A DNA stretch of 18,210 bases from Spirogloea muscicola (lineage: Eukaryota; Streptophyta; Zygnematophyceae; Spirogloeales; Spirogloeaceae). This document shows positions 1 to 11,100 of this stretch, one piece after another. The stretch is taken from assembly GCA_009602725.1 (NCBI GenBank), contig WELB01000397.1:4071-22280 (forward strand), written 5' to 3'. How positions within the stretch are numbered: the first letter of the stretch is position 1; each line of letters starts with the position of its first letter. The notes below the pieces were generated by a model. It made no database searches. It had not been told where the DNA came from and saw only the letters and a list, made by a program, of their open reading frames with translations. The translations under genes were made by a program, and so were the position numbers.

Positions 1-231
1 CTGGCCAGCCACGTGGCACCCCGCCCAGCTGGCCGCCGCCGACTCCCGCAGCCGGCCCGCGTCTGCCGGCCCCGGCACGAGCACGTGCCGCAGCCCCCGC
101 CGTGCGCCGCGGGCGTGCCAGGGGCGACACGTGGCCCCGCCTGAGCCGTTGCGGTACGGCCGAAACCTCCTGTACGGCTTTGTGTACGGCCAGACGGCGA
201 TAAGTGGGAGGGCGCCAGGTGAGCTCACCAT
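1..231 (-). CDS. Possible 5' part of an unrecognised gene, cut by the window edge
   Basis: A frame opens with ATG at 231-229 and stays open to base 1 (77 codons, no stop). It begins MVSSPGALPLIAVWPY and later contains RHVLVPGPADAGRL. Three GTACGGC copies on the + strand (154, 172, 184) are spaced 18 and 12 bp apart, both multiples of three, and in this frame they give recurring Pro-Tyr pairs (PYTK, PYRR, PYRN). That is weak support for coding. Against it, the stretch is very GC-rich, so stops are rare by chance, and I recognise no family. The ATG context has C at -3 and G at +4, which is mediocre. It points the same way as the dehydratase gene downstream. It could equally be a 5' UTR or a chance open frame. 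Confidence 0.25.
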   Translation of the reverse strand, partial: MVSSPGALPLIAVWPYTKPYRRFRPYRNGSGGATCRPWHARGARRGLRHVLVPGPADAGRLRESAAASWAGCHVAGQ

Positions 232-1703
232 TAGAGCGTGTACCGACCACCGACCGTCGACGTCAGCAAGTGACCAGTGCACTTGATGGGGAACTCCGGC
301 CCTTTCCTTGTCCTGGATCATCGGATCGGACGGTTCAGAGCTTCTCTCCACTTGCGCGCAGGCCGCGCCATGGCTGCTGCATCTGGGTCTCGTCGCAGTG
401 GCCTCTTTCCCAGCCGATCTGACGTTCTAGCATCTTCAGGCCCCTTGGTAGCTGCTTCAGGCCCCTCCGTTATTTGGCCCCTTCGTACCTTTGTCAATTC
501 TTTTCGGGCTGGCTTTTCACAGCCCTTGCCCCTATTGGGAGAGCCACTTCTTCCTTTCCAGTTACTCCCACATGCCGCTGCTTACTCGTGGGTGCTAAGC
601 TTCCATCTGCAGCAATTTCTTCCATCTGCAGAAGTCTCATGCATAGCTGTGTGATATGATATTAGACTTGTCACATTCCATTGGGCTGGCCTCTCACAAC
701 CACCAGTACATCTGGAAGCGCTGTTTCTCCAGGCGCCTTCCGGCTCTTTGGAACTTGTCTATCATTTCTGGGCTGGCTTTCCCAGCCCCTACCTTCTTTG
801 GGAGCCCCTTTTCTTTTGCCACAGCCCTTGCCCCACTACTTAGCCTTCTCACTAAGCTCCCTCTGCCGTAGTCTCGTGCACAGCTGTATGGTTTGGGCGC
901 CTTCTGGCTCTTTAGACATTGCCCATCCTCTTTCGGCTGGCCTTTTCCAGCCCCTACCTTCTATGGGAGAGTCACTTCAGCTTTGTAGGAGCTCCTTAAT
1001 TTCAAGTCCCTTGTCATGTCGTTTCCGGGCTGGCTGCTGCTCCATCCCATTTCCCTTTTTCAAGGCCTTGCAGACACCCAGGGCCAGCAGCACAGGCATC
1101 GGCGCAGGCACTAGGGTGCCAGGCCCAATGACCATGAGCAAATCCCTGTTATACCTTCCACCCGACATCCAGGACTGTGATCACAGGCTCCACCGAGGCG
1201 CTTGGCCATCTTCCTGTGAGGATCAGGAGAATTGTACATCAAACTGACATCTTGGAGTTTTGGCGCCAATGTAGACCTTCCCGTGTTAGTTCGCCATAAC
1301 CACTGTGCAAGCTTGTCACTTGCGGGAGACAGGAACCGCAGTATACACCGCAGTCATGGTGGACCTGGAGAGATCCTGGCCTTGAGGTGGCAAAGATAGT
1401 TAAGTGCATCCATTGTGAAAACTTGCAGCAATCAATAGGATGGGTGAGCTTCGGTCTACAAAAAAACGTGGAGCATTACACTACCCCGGGTTTTGTTGGG
1501 GGAAGGTGGGAATGTCAGGTCAATGCAGGGAAGACAAATACCAACAAACGGCAGGGAGACACACAGCCAGCCTAAGCCTCCTTAATGTGAAAGCTCTGCA
1601 GGAGAACGGTGCAGCTGGCTATGCTGCTTGCCGCACGTTGGTGCCACTGGACTCACAACATCGAGGATTGCAGGCCTGGCGCTCTTCTCTCAGCCATCAT
1701 CGC
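232..1703. other. Intergenic stretch with no convincing gene
   Basis: About 1.47 kb between the dehydratase stop codon and the left-edge open frame. Several + strand frames of 60-190 codons occur here, but none shows a recognisable domain, and they overlap in different frames across imperfect repeats. The stretch must include the 3' UTR of the dehydratase gene on the minus strand. A TGTAA, the usual green-algal polyadenylation signal, reads on the minus strand at 1480-1476, about 225 bp past the stop. A single five-base match is weak evidence. Confidence 0.6.
460..1040. repeat. Degenerate tandem repeat, about three diverged copies
   Basis: A GGGCTGGCTTTTC-like core followed by CAGCCC and then CTTCTTTGGGAG-like sequence recurs near 506, 770 and 935. 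A truncated core (CGGGCTGGCTG) follows near 1027. The two best copies start with GCGCCTTC at 733 and 897, a 164 bp period. Both continue with (C/T)GGCTCTTT and end with a TAGTCTCGTGCACAGCTGTA-like segment seen at about 633 and 870. Copies are clearly related but differ by substitutions and indels, so this looks like an old array. No transposase or terminal inverted repeat was seen. Confidence 0.6.
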
Positions 1704-4700
1704 TCACTCATCTGTGACGCAGCCCTCTGAGGCTGACTTGACGTTCTTGATGTACTGCATCCACAGCAGGGAGTGAGTGCTACTGTGCAGGATCTGGAAA
1801 GCTGGCCCAAGCAAGACCACGGCTGAATGGGTGGAGCTGCAAAGTACTGCCATGATAGACGAGGAATAGCCATGTGTTGCTTGGAAGGTTCATAATACAG
1901 GGTTTGATAGATGCTTCTACGAAAGGAAAAGCTTCAGGATTCGAGGTAAAAGACGGGACCTTATACAGGGTGCCCCGCGTGGCCTTGAGAGGTGGCGGTT
2001 TCCAGCCGGCACGCCGTGCCGCCAGCTCCGCCTCAGGCACGGCCATGTTGATTGCGTGCTCAGCAACGTCAATCGTGATGATGTCCCCATTGCGCACCAG
2101 CGCGATGGGGCCGCCGACCTGCACAGCGCACGCCCTTAAGTAGTGGCGATAGCATGTCAGCTCCGCCGCTTCCTAGGTAGCCACCCTTGTCAGGCTGCTG
2201 GGTCAAAGGAGGGTATCTTGTGGGCACCTGCGCCTCAGGAGTTACGTGGCCGACCACGAAGCCATGTGACCCGCCTGAGAACCGTCCGTCCGTCAGCAGC
2301 GCAACGTCCTACAAATTACAATGTGTGTCAAATCCCTCAGCTGGTGCTCTGCATATGTGCAAGAAGAGATAGTAGCAACACGATGCATTCATCAGGCAGC
2401 ACCGCAACAGCGGGGCGGGGTGAGGGGTCAATGGACCTTGCCAAGGCCGGCGCCCATGATGGCACTCGTGGGCGTGAGCATCTCCGGCATGCCTGGGCCG
2501 CCCTGTGGGCCCTCGCCCCGGATCACCACCACCGCACCCTGCCCCGGCTCGATGACCGTCATAGTCGAATGCGGCAGAGTCAGACAAAGACCACCACCAG
2601 AAGAGAGCTCCACTAGGATTGCTCTGCTACCAGCCTTGATTGGATGCCTCTTGCAACACCATAACGAGGCAATTGCTGTTATAGAGGTGCAATGATCAAG
2701 CTTCACAAATTGTGCACCTGGGCGAGGTCTTGAAGTTGAATTGCAGCAATCAGTGCAGCGACCTTACCTTGAAAGAGTCTGGATTCTCGGACAACGCTGC
2801 GAGCATGTCCTCTTCGCCATCAAAGACCTTGGCAGGCCCTGCTTGCAGTAAGTTTGGTGGAGCTCAGGGTACTTGAATGGCGGCAACAGTAAATGACTAA
2901 AAGAATGAAAGACATAATGAATCTATCCGACCTAAATGCAAGGGAGTGGCAAGCATTCTTCTGGCCATGCTCGTGCTACCCCTGACCTCTGAATGACCAG
3001 GATGCTGGAAGTGATAACACTGACTCCTATCTAAAGATGGACGGAATACAGTATAGCAGTTGCAGGTCGGCATTGGTTGTCAATAGTTAAGATATGATCA
3101 CAGAAATGCAGCTCTATGACAGGGTAGACCTGAAAAATAGAGGCCCTCCTTGCCAGTGATCTTGGCCACCGAACCATCTGGGGCGAGGTTGCCATAGAGG
3201 ACCTGCAGGTGGCCCGTTGGCTTGATGGGGTCCTCCAGTGGCCTGATGACGTGCTGCGCAGAGGACGATGGCTGGAGCTTGTCAGATCTGAGAGCAAGAC
3301 TGCAACAATCTCCTGCTCCCACATGCCATTATCATACAGTAGTGCGCATTGAGCACGTGAGTGCAACATAGACACCTAGATCCGAACCCATTTCTAAACT
3401 TTCTAATATCTACACCGAAATATGTCCAACGTGAAATAGGTGAGTGTTGAAGCTAAGACTAGAACAAGTATCAATCACAGGACATGGAAAATAAAGAAGG
3501 ACCAAGCGATCATGCTTGCAGACTATCACCTGCCCTTCAGCAAGCGGCGGACACTGCTGCAGGTTCTCTTCCATCGTCTTTCCTGTGACTGCAAGGTGAG
3601 GTCCATTAACGAGACAATCGAGCTCAAACAACAGTTGACTTGCACCTGTCACTGAGATGAAGTGCTACTCTGTTTCTAGAGGAGGCTGTACTTGTGGCAA
3701 ACTCCAGAATGTGAAGTGCCATGATATCTGTGACATTTACGGTTTAGGGTTTAGGGTTGAAGGTTTGGGACATTCTGGGAAGGTCAAAGGGATACCAGTC
3801 ATGCAGCTGCCATCAATGTAGCCCTTTTCCAGCAGCAGCTTGAGAACTGCCGGCGTGCCGCCTATCTGCCTTGCCAAGCGACCAGAGTGCAGAGGAGATC
3901 TTAATCAATGACAAAACAGGCTGCCTTTTTTTTCCCTGCAGCTGGCTGTGCTGCAGTAGTTGCAACAAAATGGATAACACACTTCTCGGAGGGCACGACC
4001 AGGGATGATGTGGTCTATTATCAATGTCAAGGCTCTAGAGCTCTCACTTCATATTCGAACCAATTGCACAGGTTTGTGCTATATTGCAGGCAACATCTAA
4101 TCGAGCAAGGGTGGAGCAGCACAGAAAGCCAGCAAAGTATTACTCTGTGCACATCCTCCATGACGAATTTGCCGCTCGGCTTGAGGTCTGCAATAAACGG
4201 CACGCGATCGCTGCAACGCTGGAAGTCGTCTAGGACCAAGTCGACGCCAGCAGACCTGAGCTCAAGAAGCAGCATAGTATAGAACGTCAAACTACGAACG
4301 CGTCAACAGAAGCTATAATTCATAAAATCTGGCACCTTGATGGCAAAAGTTGCGGCACATATAAATCACATGACCAACTAGAAGAGCATAAAATCTGCAG
4401 GTAATTGTTCTGCACAAGGTACATCGTAATCATTCACTATTTGGTGTGTGACAACTTGCACAAGTGGACTTGTACTGGCACAACCCTGCAGCCAAGGGGG
4501 AGGAGTATTTGCAGTGGAACCTTGCAATGGCAATGAGATGGAGGACAGCATTGGTCGAGCCCCCGAGGGCCATGACGATGGTCATCGCGTTCTCAAGGGA
4601 CGCCCGTGTGATAATGTCGCGAGGTCGGAGGTCTCGCTTTAGCAGCTCCAGCACATACGAGCCGGCGAGGCGGCACTCCTCCAGCTTCAGTGGGTCCTCT

Positions 4701-7555
4701 GCTGGGATAGAGGAGCTGCTTGAAGGATGCCCAGTGTTAGCGACGCGTTCCTCCTTCCAACATGCTTAAGGGTTCCACATTAGATGGCAGTCCACAAATA
4801 CGTGACATATGGGACAATGCACACCATATAGCAGGCCGCTGCTTTTGCTCACCTGTATGGGAGCGTCATGCCAAGTGCCTCGATGGCACTAGCCATTGTG
4901 TTGGCGGTGTACATGCCACCGCAAGCGCCAAACCCTGGGCACGACAAGCGCACGATTTGTTGCCGCTCTTCCTCTGTTATTCTCCCGCTCACGTACTCTC
5001 CATAGCTCTGAGCACACAGAGTAACATATGCACGATAGGTAGTCTACATCACCTCAACTTTGTGCAGGCTTGTGCAGCAAGAAAGGGCAACAGAACACCG
5101 AGACATCATGCTTCTACTGCTCTGTGCATGTCTAGCACCAGGCATGATTAGGAGGCTATCTTTTGAATACATTCATCAGGCATCGTCAACGCTGCAGATT
5201 TCCCACAAGTTAGTGCTGACCAGACCGATACCTGGAAAGCTGACACAATGTCCACAGGAGCCCCGTTGACGTGACCAGGCTGCACAATACTGGAACTGAA
5301 GGAGTAAGTCTTTCACGACATCCTTGCTTGCAACAGTACCAAAGGGGGCGCGCTCAAGCACGGCCATCCGCAAGGGCTGCAGACAGCTGTGTGTCAAACA
5401 CGCATCTCTTCCTTCGGTTGAAGCGATCAAGTGACCACCATGTCACATAGACGACCTTGATCGTGCCGCCGTAGATCATAAGGCTTGGGCGGTTGAGGCG
5501 AGCCATAGCCATGACTGTGCCTGGCATCTACCGCCCAACAGCAAAGAACAAAGATGGCAAGGATAATGTCTCATGGAAAGGAACACCAGTACATGCTGCT
5601 GAACCCCCTGCTGATGTAGCTGCAATAGGAGCTCTGCTGACTTAGCAGAATACTTGGGCAAGTGCAACTACAATGTCCAGCTAGCTTAAAGATGGCTTGC
5701 GACACTGGCTAATCTGCTATTGCTCACATTCTTGTCGCATCCTGGGATGGAGACATTGGCGTCGTACCACTGGCCGCCCATGACCGTCTCGATGCTGTCA
5801 GCAATCAAATCCCTGCACAACATCTTGTCCTGACATTACAATTAAACCAATGCATTGCCAATGCACAACAATGCATGTAGTGCTGCTCTGCATCCACCTA
5901 GGCCCGCTGGCTCTGGAGGCACTCATGCACGTGCCACGAAGCTTCGTCCACCATGAATCAAGCATGGGCTGCCCAAGTACCGCGACTGGAGGCTGAAGCT
6001 CATGCCCTCGGTGCCCATGGAGATGGCATCGCTTACGCCCACTGTGTTAAAGCGGAATCCCACGAGGCCTGAGGTTGTCATGCCCTCCTTCACGGCCTCT
6101 GCTCCACCACAGCGGCAACAAAGCTGGTGTAAAATTGTGGCTTCCAGGTGTTATGGATTGGCCTGCTTCTATTGTGGTCATGAAGCAGCTACCTGTACAC
6201 AACTAGGTGACAGTTGCTTGTATTTAGCTTCTGCAGCCAATTGATGACAGAGATCTTATCAGACTGAAAAGACTGAATGTGCATCCAGTCTTCTGGGAGG
6301 AGGACTTAGACAAGTACTGGCTTTGACAACCGGGACTACAGCGAGAAGGCTAGGTATGGCTCTTCTCAAAATTGGCCACCACAGCCCTCATGCAACTATA
6401 AGAAGATGCAAGACCTCATGCTCCTTCACAGGCAAGCCAAATATCTCACCTGATAGCATCAGGAGGTGCTTGTTGCAAGGGTTGCCCTCGTACCAGACTG
6501 ACGAGATGCCCACCTGCGTCTCGCCAGCAAGCCCAACTTGGTCAATGCCTGTTAGCTAGTAGCCCTGCGCCTCTGGACACCAACTTTCAGCGTCCAACAA
6601 GATACTGTGCCGTGACTTCATGCTGCTGTAGCAGGAAAAAGACATGCTCGCAAGCCCGGAAGAGGATGCTGGGTCAATGATCTGTTCACCTGGGGTTTAT
6701 GCATGTCCTCCTCTGACAGGCCCACCCCATAGAGCATTGCCTGACATGGCACAACAGCGTGTCGGTAAGGAAGTCTCTCTTGCTGATTGCAGCTTCCTCT
6801 CTTACTGCTCGCAAACCTCAGAATGGACCGCACTGCCACAACTGGAATAGAAAAGCCTGAGGCACTCTGCATCACAAGAAAGCTACAGGTCTTTTCTTCC
6901 AAGAAGAGCGCAAAAGCGGCACTTGTAGCATCTCATTATCAAGCATCGGACAACAGGAAAGCATTGATCAACACAGCAGCGCACGAAAACTCGGCGCAGA
7001 TGTCAAGGTATGAACAAGAGCAGAGCAGTCTGCAGTGTCAAAAGGAACCGCCTCAATGGGCCTTCACCAGTTGTGAAGTAGCAGGGAAGCCTCACCTGAG
7101 ATGCGCCTTGCGACTTGGGTTGCGTCACACGGGCGCTGTACTTGTTGAGCTGCGATGCCGTAGTGCCGTCTGGGAGGTCTACGGTCTGCGGTGGGGCCAC
7201 CGGGGCCGCAATGGCTGGCACAGTAGTAACTACAAGAAGCACTCATTGAGGGTAAGAGTGAAGCAGGGAGCAGAATGGGAGGTGTCCGACATTTGCTGCA
7301 GCTGAAGCTTGCAGCTTGCTCACCAGTCGGGGTTGTGGCACGGCAACGTTGCCGTGCCGGGGCTCGTTGCGCATGGCTATGCCGCCTGCAGGACCAGCAG
7401 CAGCGCTGCTTCAGTGCCAGCCTCTGGCGGTTGCTGGGAGCGGCGGCCTTGCAGGAACGACGAGAGCAAGACAGGCGCAGCACGCACCTGGAGCGAAGGC
7501 AACGACCTCCCGCTGCAGGGGAGAGGCCGGGAGCTCCGGCCAGGAGGCCCGCCAT
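1704..7555 (-). CDS. DHAD: Chloroplast dihydroxy-acid dehydratase, 19 exons
   Basis: Catalyses the third common step of branched-chain amino acid synthesis, dehydrating 2,3-dihydroxyisovalerate and 2,3-dihydroxy-3-methylvalerate to the 2-oxo acids. In plants it is a plastid [2Fe-2S] enzyme. Exons (high to low): 7555-7324, 7229-7096, 6740-6690, 6513-6450, 6098-5981, 5812-5728, 5527-5456, 5279-5232, 5007-4853, 4715-4521, 4255-4144, 3865-3796, 3588-3530, 3253-3130, 2838-2768, 2538-2437, 2308-2228, 2118-1960, 1754-1704. They total 1983 nt (660 aa plus stop) with matching phases throughout. Residues 1 to about 100 are Arg/Ser/Ala-rich and fit a transit peptide. The body starts near [15 protein letters not shown]. 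Likely cluster cysteines lie in NPCNKH (C152), GCDKN (C225, followed by K227) and CPGFGACGG (C297). Other signatures are [34 protein letters not shown] and the C-terminal GCVTDE. The first ATG in the exon 1 frame is at 7555, with a good context (G at -3 and +4). Family identity is very secure. Exact splice sites rest on phase and conservation. Confidence 0.96.
3741..3758 (+). repeat. Interstitial telomere-like repeat
   Basis: Two perfect TTTAGGG units (3743-3749 and 3750-3756), flanked by partial units, lie inside the dehydratase intron between exon 12 (3865-3796) and exon 13 (3588-3530). A looser match, GGTTTGGG, follows at about 3762. TTTAGGG is the telomere repeat of land plants and Chlorella-like algae. 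On the coding strand it reads as AAACCCTAAACCC, which resembles the plant telo-box. It could be a repair scar, a regulatory box or chance. Confidence 0.6.
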
Positions 7556-8186
7556 CACGAGGCCCTCCAGTATCGAGCTGGTGCCTCCCGTGCGCAGCAC
7601 AGGATAGTGGCAGAGCCGGGAGGGCTCAGAGAGGCCAGGAGAGGAGGCAGAGAAGCGTCGAGCTCGCACAGGAGACGACTCATCCGCCGCTGGCGGCAAT
7701 GGAGGCTCGAGGAGCGGCGGCCGCCCCCACGGAGTGCACGCCACGGCAGATGGAGGGGAGGTGGGGTTTGGAGCCGCTGCAAGGGTTCTGGTGTTGAGCG
7801 GCGCTAGGCGGGGTTTAAGCGTCAGCGCCACCCTGATCGGGGGTTGGCCTCCATGACGCTGACACGGCGCATACTTCTTGCCACCTCGGGTAGGGAAATC
7901 CAGCGCATCAGCTGATCTGCCGGGGCGGCGACACCTCCCTCGCGCTCCGGGAGAAGAATCCGACGGAACCCCGGTTTATCACCCCCCCCTGAGTCTTGCT
8001 CAGCTGCAGGCGGGCCTTTCTCCTCAACCCCCTTCCCGCCTCATTGCTCCGAGGTGCAAGCGCTCCAGCGGCGCCCGCAGCTGCCGGCGGCGCACACCGA
8101 CGACGGTGAAGGCCGCAACTGCTGGCTCTCGGCGCCGGCGAGGGCCCCGTACGTCGCCGACTGCCGTTTATTCGAAGACAGGCAAC
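7556..8186. promoter_or_regulatory. Head-to-head spacer with the promoters of the dehydratase and HORMA genes
   Basis: The dehydratase start codon (7555, minus) and the proposed HORMA start codon (8187, plus) face away from each other with 631 bp between them, so both promoters and 5' UTRs should lie here. The stretch is GC-rich, which leaves long open frames on both strands that I do not consider genes. The minus frame of dehydratase exon 1 stays open upstream to 7831 but has no ATG before 7555. No clear TATA box was found. A C-rich run sits at 7981-7988. Confidence 0.55.
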
Positions 8187-11100
8187 ATGGTGCGCGCTGT
8201 GTGACAACCGCAGGCAGCTCTTGCAAGCATGACCAACCAGTCAGCAACATGATCTTCTGATTTCATACCTACTACATACTGCTGTGTACGTTGACCAGAA
8301 GTTCGTGGCTTATACTTGGTAGAGCTCGTCATCAGGTGTCAACAGTCTGACGTGCTTCAGATTGATTGACGTTTGGACATCTCTTCACATGCAGGTCGCA
8401 GCATTGCAGGCCCAGGCAACTAAGGAATCTACCAAGATCACCGAGAAGGAGAGCCTTCAGCTTGTAAGAGCAGCGACTTCCTCATCATACACGCACCTTG
8501 ATTTGCACCATCTCCACGACAGAGTGCAGACCTCCAGCTCGAGTAAGATTCACATGCTTGCTTATAAGTGGTAATTACAGACCAGGAACTTGTTGCGGAT
8601 AGCCGTCTTCAATATCAGCTACATCCGTGGGCTCTTTCCAGACAAGTTCTTCGAGGACAAATATGTTCCCGCCTTAGGTATGTTAGCGCAGTAAGCTACA
8701 AATGCCACAAGTTGAGATGATGTGCCGCAACTCACAATTCCACATTGACGACATCTCTTCTCGCTGAGGTGAAGCATTGACTCACAAATAGGTGTGGTAG
8801 GCCTCCTCAAACATTCAAAATGTACACATGCAGAGATGACGATTAAAAAGCTGATGCCAGTCAACGACGAGTCCAAACGCCTCATTGACTGGCTAGAGAA
8901 AGGTGACGAGAGCAGTCTTTGATTGACACGTTCACATAATGCGGAACTCGTGTTAATAATGTTCTGTAAGAAGCAGCGGATATGAAAATGGGCGATAATT
9001 GCGTATGTATACTCTTGAAGGAGAACAAACGGAGACAATGATGCAAGTTGCACATAACAGTGTATCTGCCTGCACCATGTTGTAGGGGTTTGTGATGCAC
9101 TCCAGCGCAAATACCTCCGGAGCATGTCTTTCGGCCTTTGCGAGGTCGATGATGGTCCTTTGTTGGAGGAGTACACGTGTACGATGACAAAAGCATGTTT
9201 CCCAAGCATGTCAGGCTTTTTCACTTATATTTAGCTGATTGTACCTTGCACTCACGAATCTCTTCCTATTTATGCCTGAGCAGACATACTCATTCCTACA
9301 AAGTCTGTTGTGTGCAGTCTCGTTCACTTATGCTGGGGAATCCTTGGATTCACAAGTCATCATGAGCGTTGCTTGTAATGAAAGTACAGCCAAGGCAAAA
9401 CCTTTCAAAGCGCCAACAGCAGACATCTCTCCACAGCAGATGAAGTATGTCCCTGATACTCCACATGCTTTGCTGTCTATCAATCATCCACAAAGTAGCT
9501 CGGAACAAGCACCTGTAGGTCATCAAATAGGTCACACAAGCTTAGGTCCCACAAGCTAGATATGTTCCCAACATCGACCTCATTGCAGACAGATGAAGAA
9601 GGATTTGCCGTACATGACACATGGTCATGGCACGTGCAGAAACTCGGCATGCAAGATGGTCCGTACTCTCGTCCAGTTGATGCGTACATTGGATTCGGTG
9701 CCAGAGGAGGTGGAGCACACTGCAATGTTGAACTACTTATTGCTCTGTCCGCCTTGCTACAGACCCTGTTTGTTCTTTGCTGTATTAAACAGTAATATAC
9801 AGTCAGCAACTTACTGTGCCAGTGACGCTGTTCCAATCCTGGCAGAGGACCATTCTGATGAAGCTCTTCTACTATGATCACATCACGGTGCAGCTTCCTG
9901 AGCGACTGTGTTGCCTTCTAGCACACAGAAATCCTTCCTCTAGCTCCTCTTTGCAATGATATACTTTTCCCTACTACTACCTGGCGAAGCTTTGCTACTA
10001 ATACTGCGTACTGGCAGATGCCGTTGGATGCTTGCCATTGCTGCTCTCCATGAAGATTGCTCCTCAATGATGTGCAGCCCAGGGAGTATGAGCCACCTTT
10101 CTTTCGGCATTCTCCACCAGAGGAGCAGCTGCTATGGTCTAAGACACCATTAAGGATGAAGATAGGCGAAGTTAACAGCAAGCACTATGCAGTTGCTTTG
10201 AAGGCAAGTAATATGCATGAGATCGCACTGCCTCATAACATTTGCACATTCGCATGTGCATAACTGCCAGCTGATATTACCCAATCAATTTTTCAACTTC
10301 TGTGACTGAGTGTGTTGGCTGTTACTCCAGGTCAAAAGTGTCCTGGATCCCTGTGAAGCTGGGCCCGAAGATAACAAGAGCCAGGGACGCACTCAAACAA
10401 ATGATGGCGATGGTGATTCGACCGACTCTGACGAGGAAGAAATGAAGCAAGGGCCCACCAGCCAGGCTCCAAAAACAGACAGTGTGGCCAATGTCGTCGA
10501 GGGGCTGAAGGCCCTGTCTACTCGCGGCATCGTCCAGTCTGTGGGGTCGGAAATGACAAGGCAAGAGCCTGCAGCTCCAGCAAAGCGACCTCGGGGCCGG
10601 CCAAGGACAAGAGCACTGGCGAGAGATATTCCCCCTTCTCCACAGCCGCAAGTTCTGACATCTATAGCTCCAGCACAGGCCAGCTCCAACAAGGTGTCAC
10701 AACTGAACTACATTCTTGCACCAATTGCTCACTTGCAGCCCAAACGCTTTGAGATGTGAATTTGCTGTTTGCATTCCAATGGCAGGGCCAGGCCGTCATT
10801 TCATTCGATGATCCTCCAGCTAAGAACACCCTTCCACTTGCAAGCTCCACGGGCTGCAACACTCTTTCAAAGCTGCCGCAAAGGACTGCAAAGCTGGGGG
10901 GTTACGAGTTGGAGCTAGACAGCCAGGAGCCCAATGAGGGGAGCCAGCGCACTCGAAAAGCAAGCATTGTGAGTACTTGGCAGCCTTGTGCCCTTGCCAA
11001 CTGCCTGCAGGACTGCGGATGGTTGATCATTCACGTAGCCATGGTGGAGCCTCTCTGCAGACGGTGGATGCAATCAACCAGGCCATGAAACGTTTCAAGT

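Noticed and set aside
277-1247. Plus-strand open frames in the left flank
   Set aside because: They shift frame between repeat copies, are Pro/Leu/Ser-rich only because of base composition, and show no domain or conserved block.
7275-7807. Three overlapping plus-strand frames opposite dehydratase exon 1
   Set aside because: They are antisense to the transit-peptide exon in GC-rich DNA. No family match, and they disagree in frame.
7556-7831. Upstream extension of dehydratase exon 1 to 7831
   Set aside because: The frame is open, but the codon at 7831 is GTG and no ATG occurs before 7555. A 90-residue extension would also make an implausibly long transit peptide.
7817-7864. Short inverted similarity (GCGTCAGCG near 7819 and GACGCTGAC near 7856) in the divergent promoter
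   Set aside because: Only about seven bases pair, and the arms are offset. This is expected by chance in GC-rich sequence.
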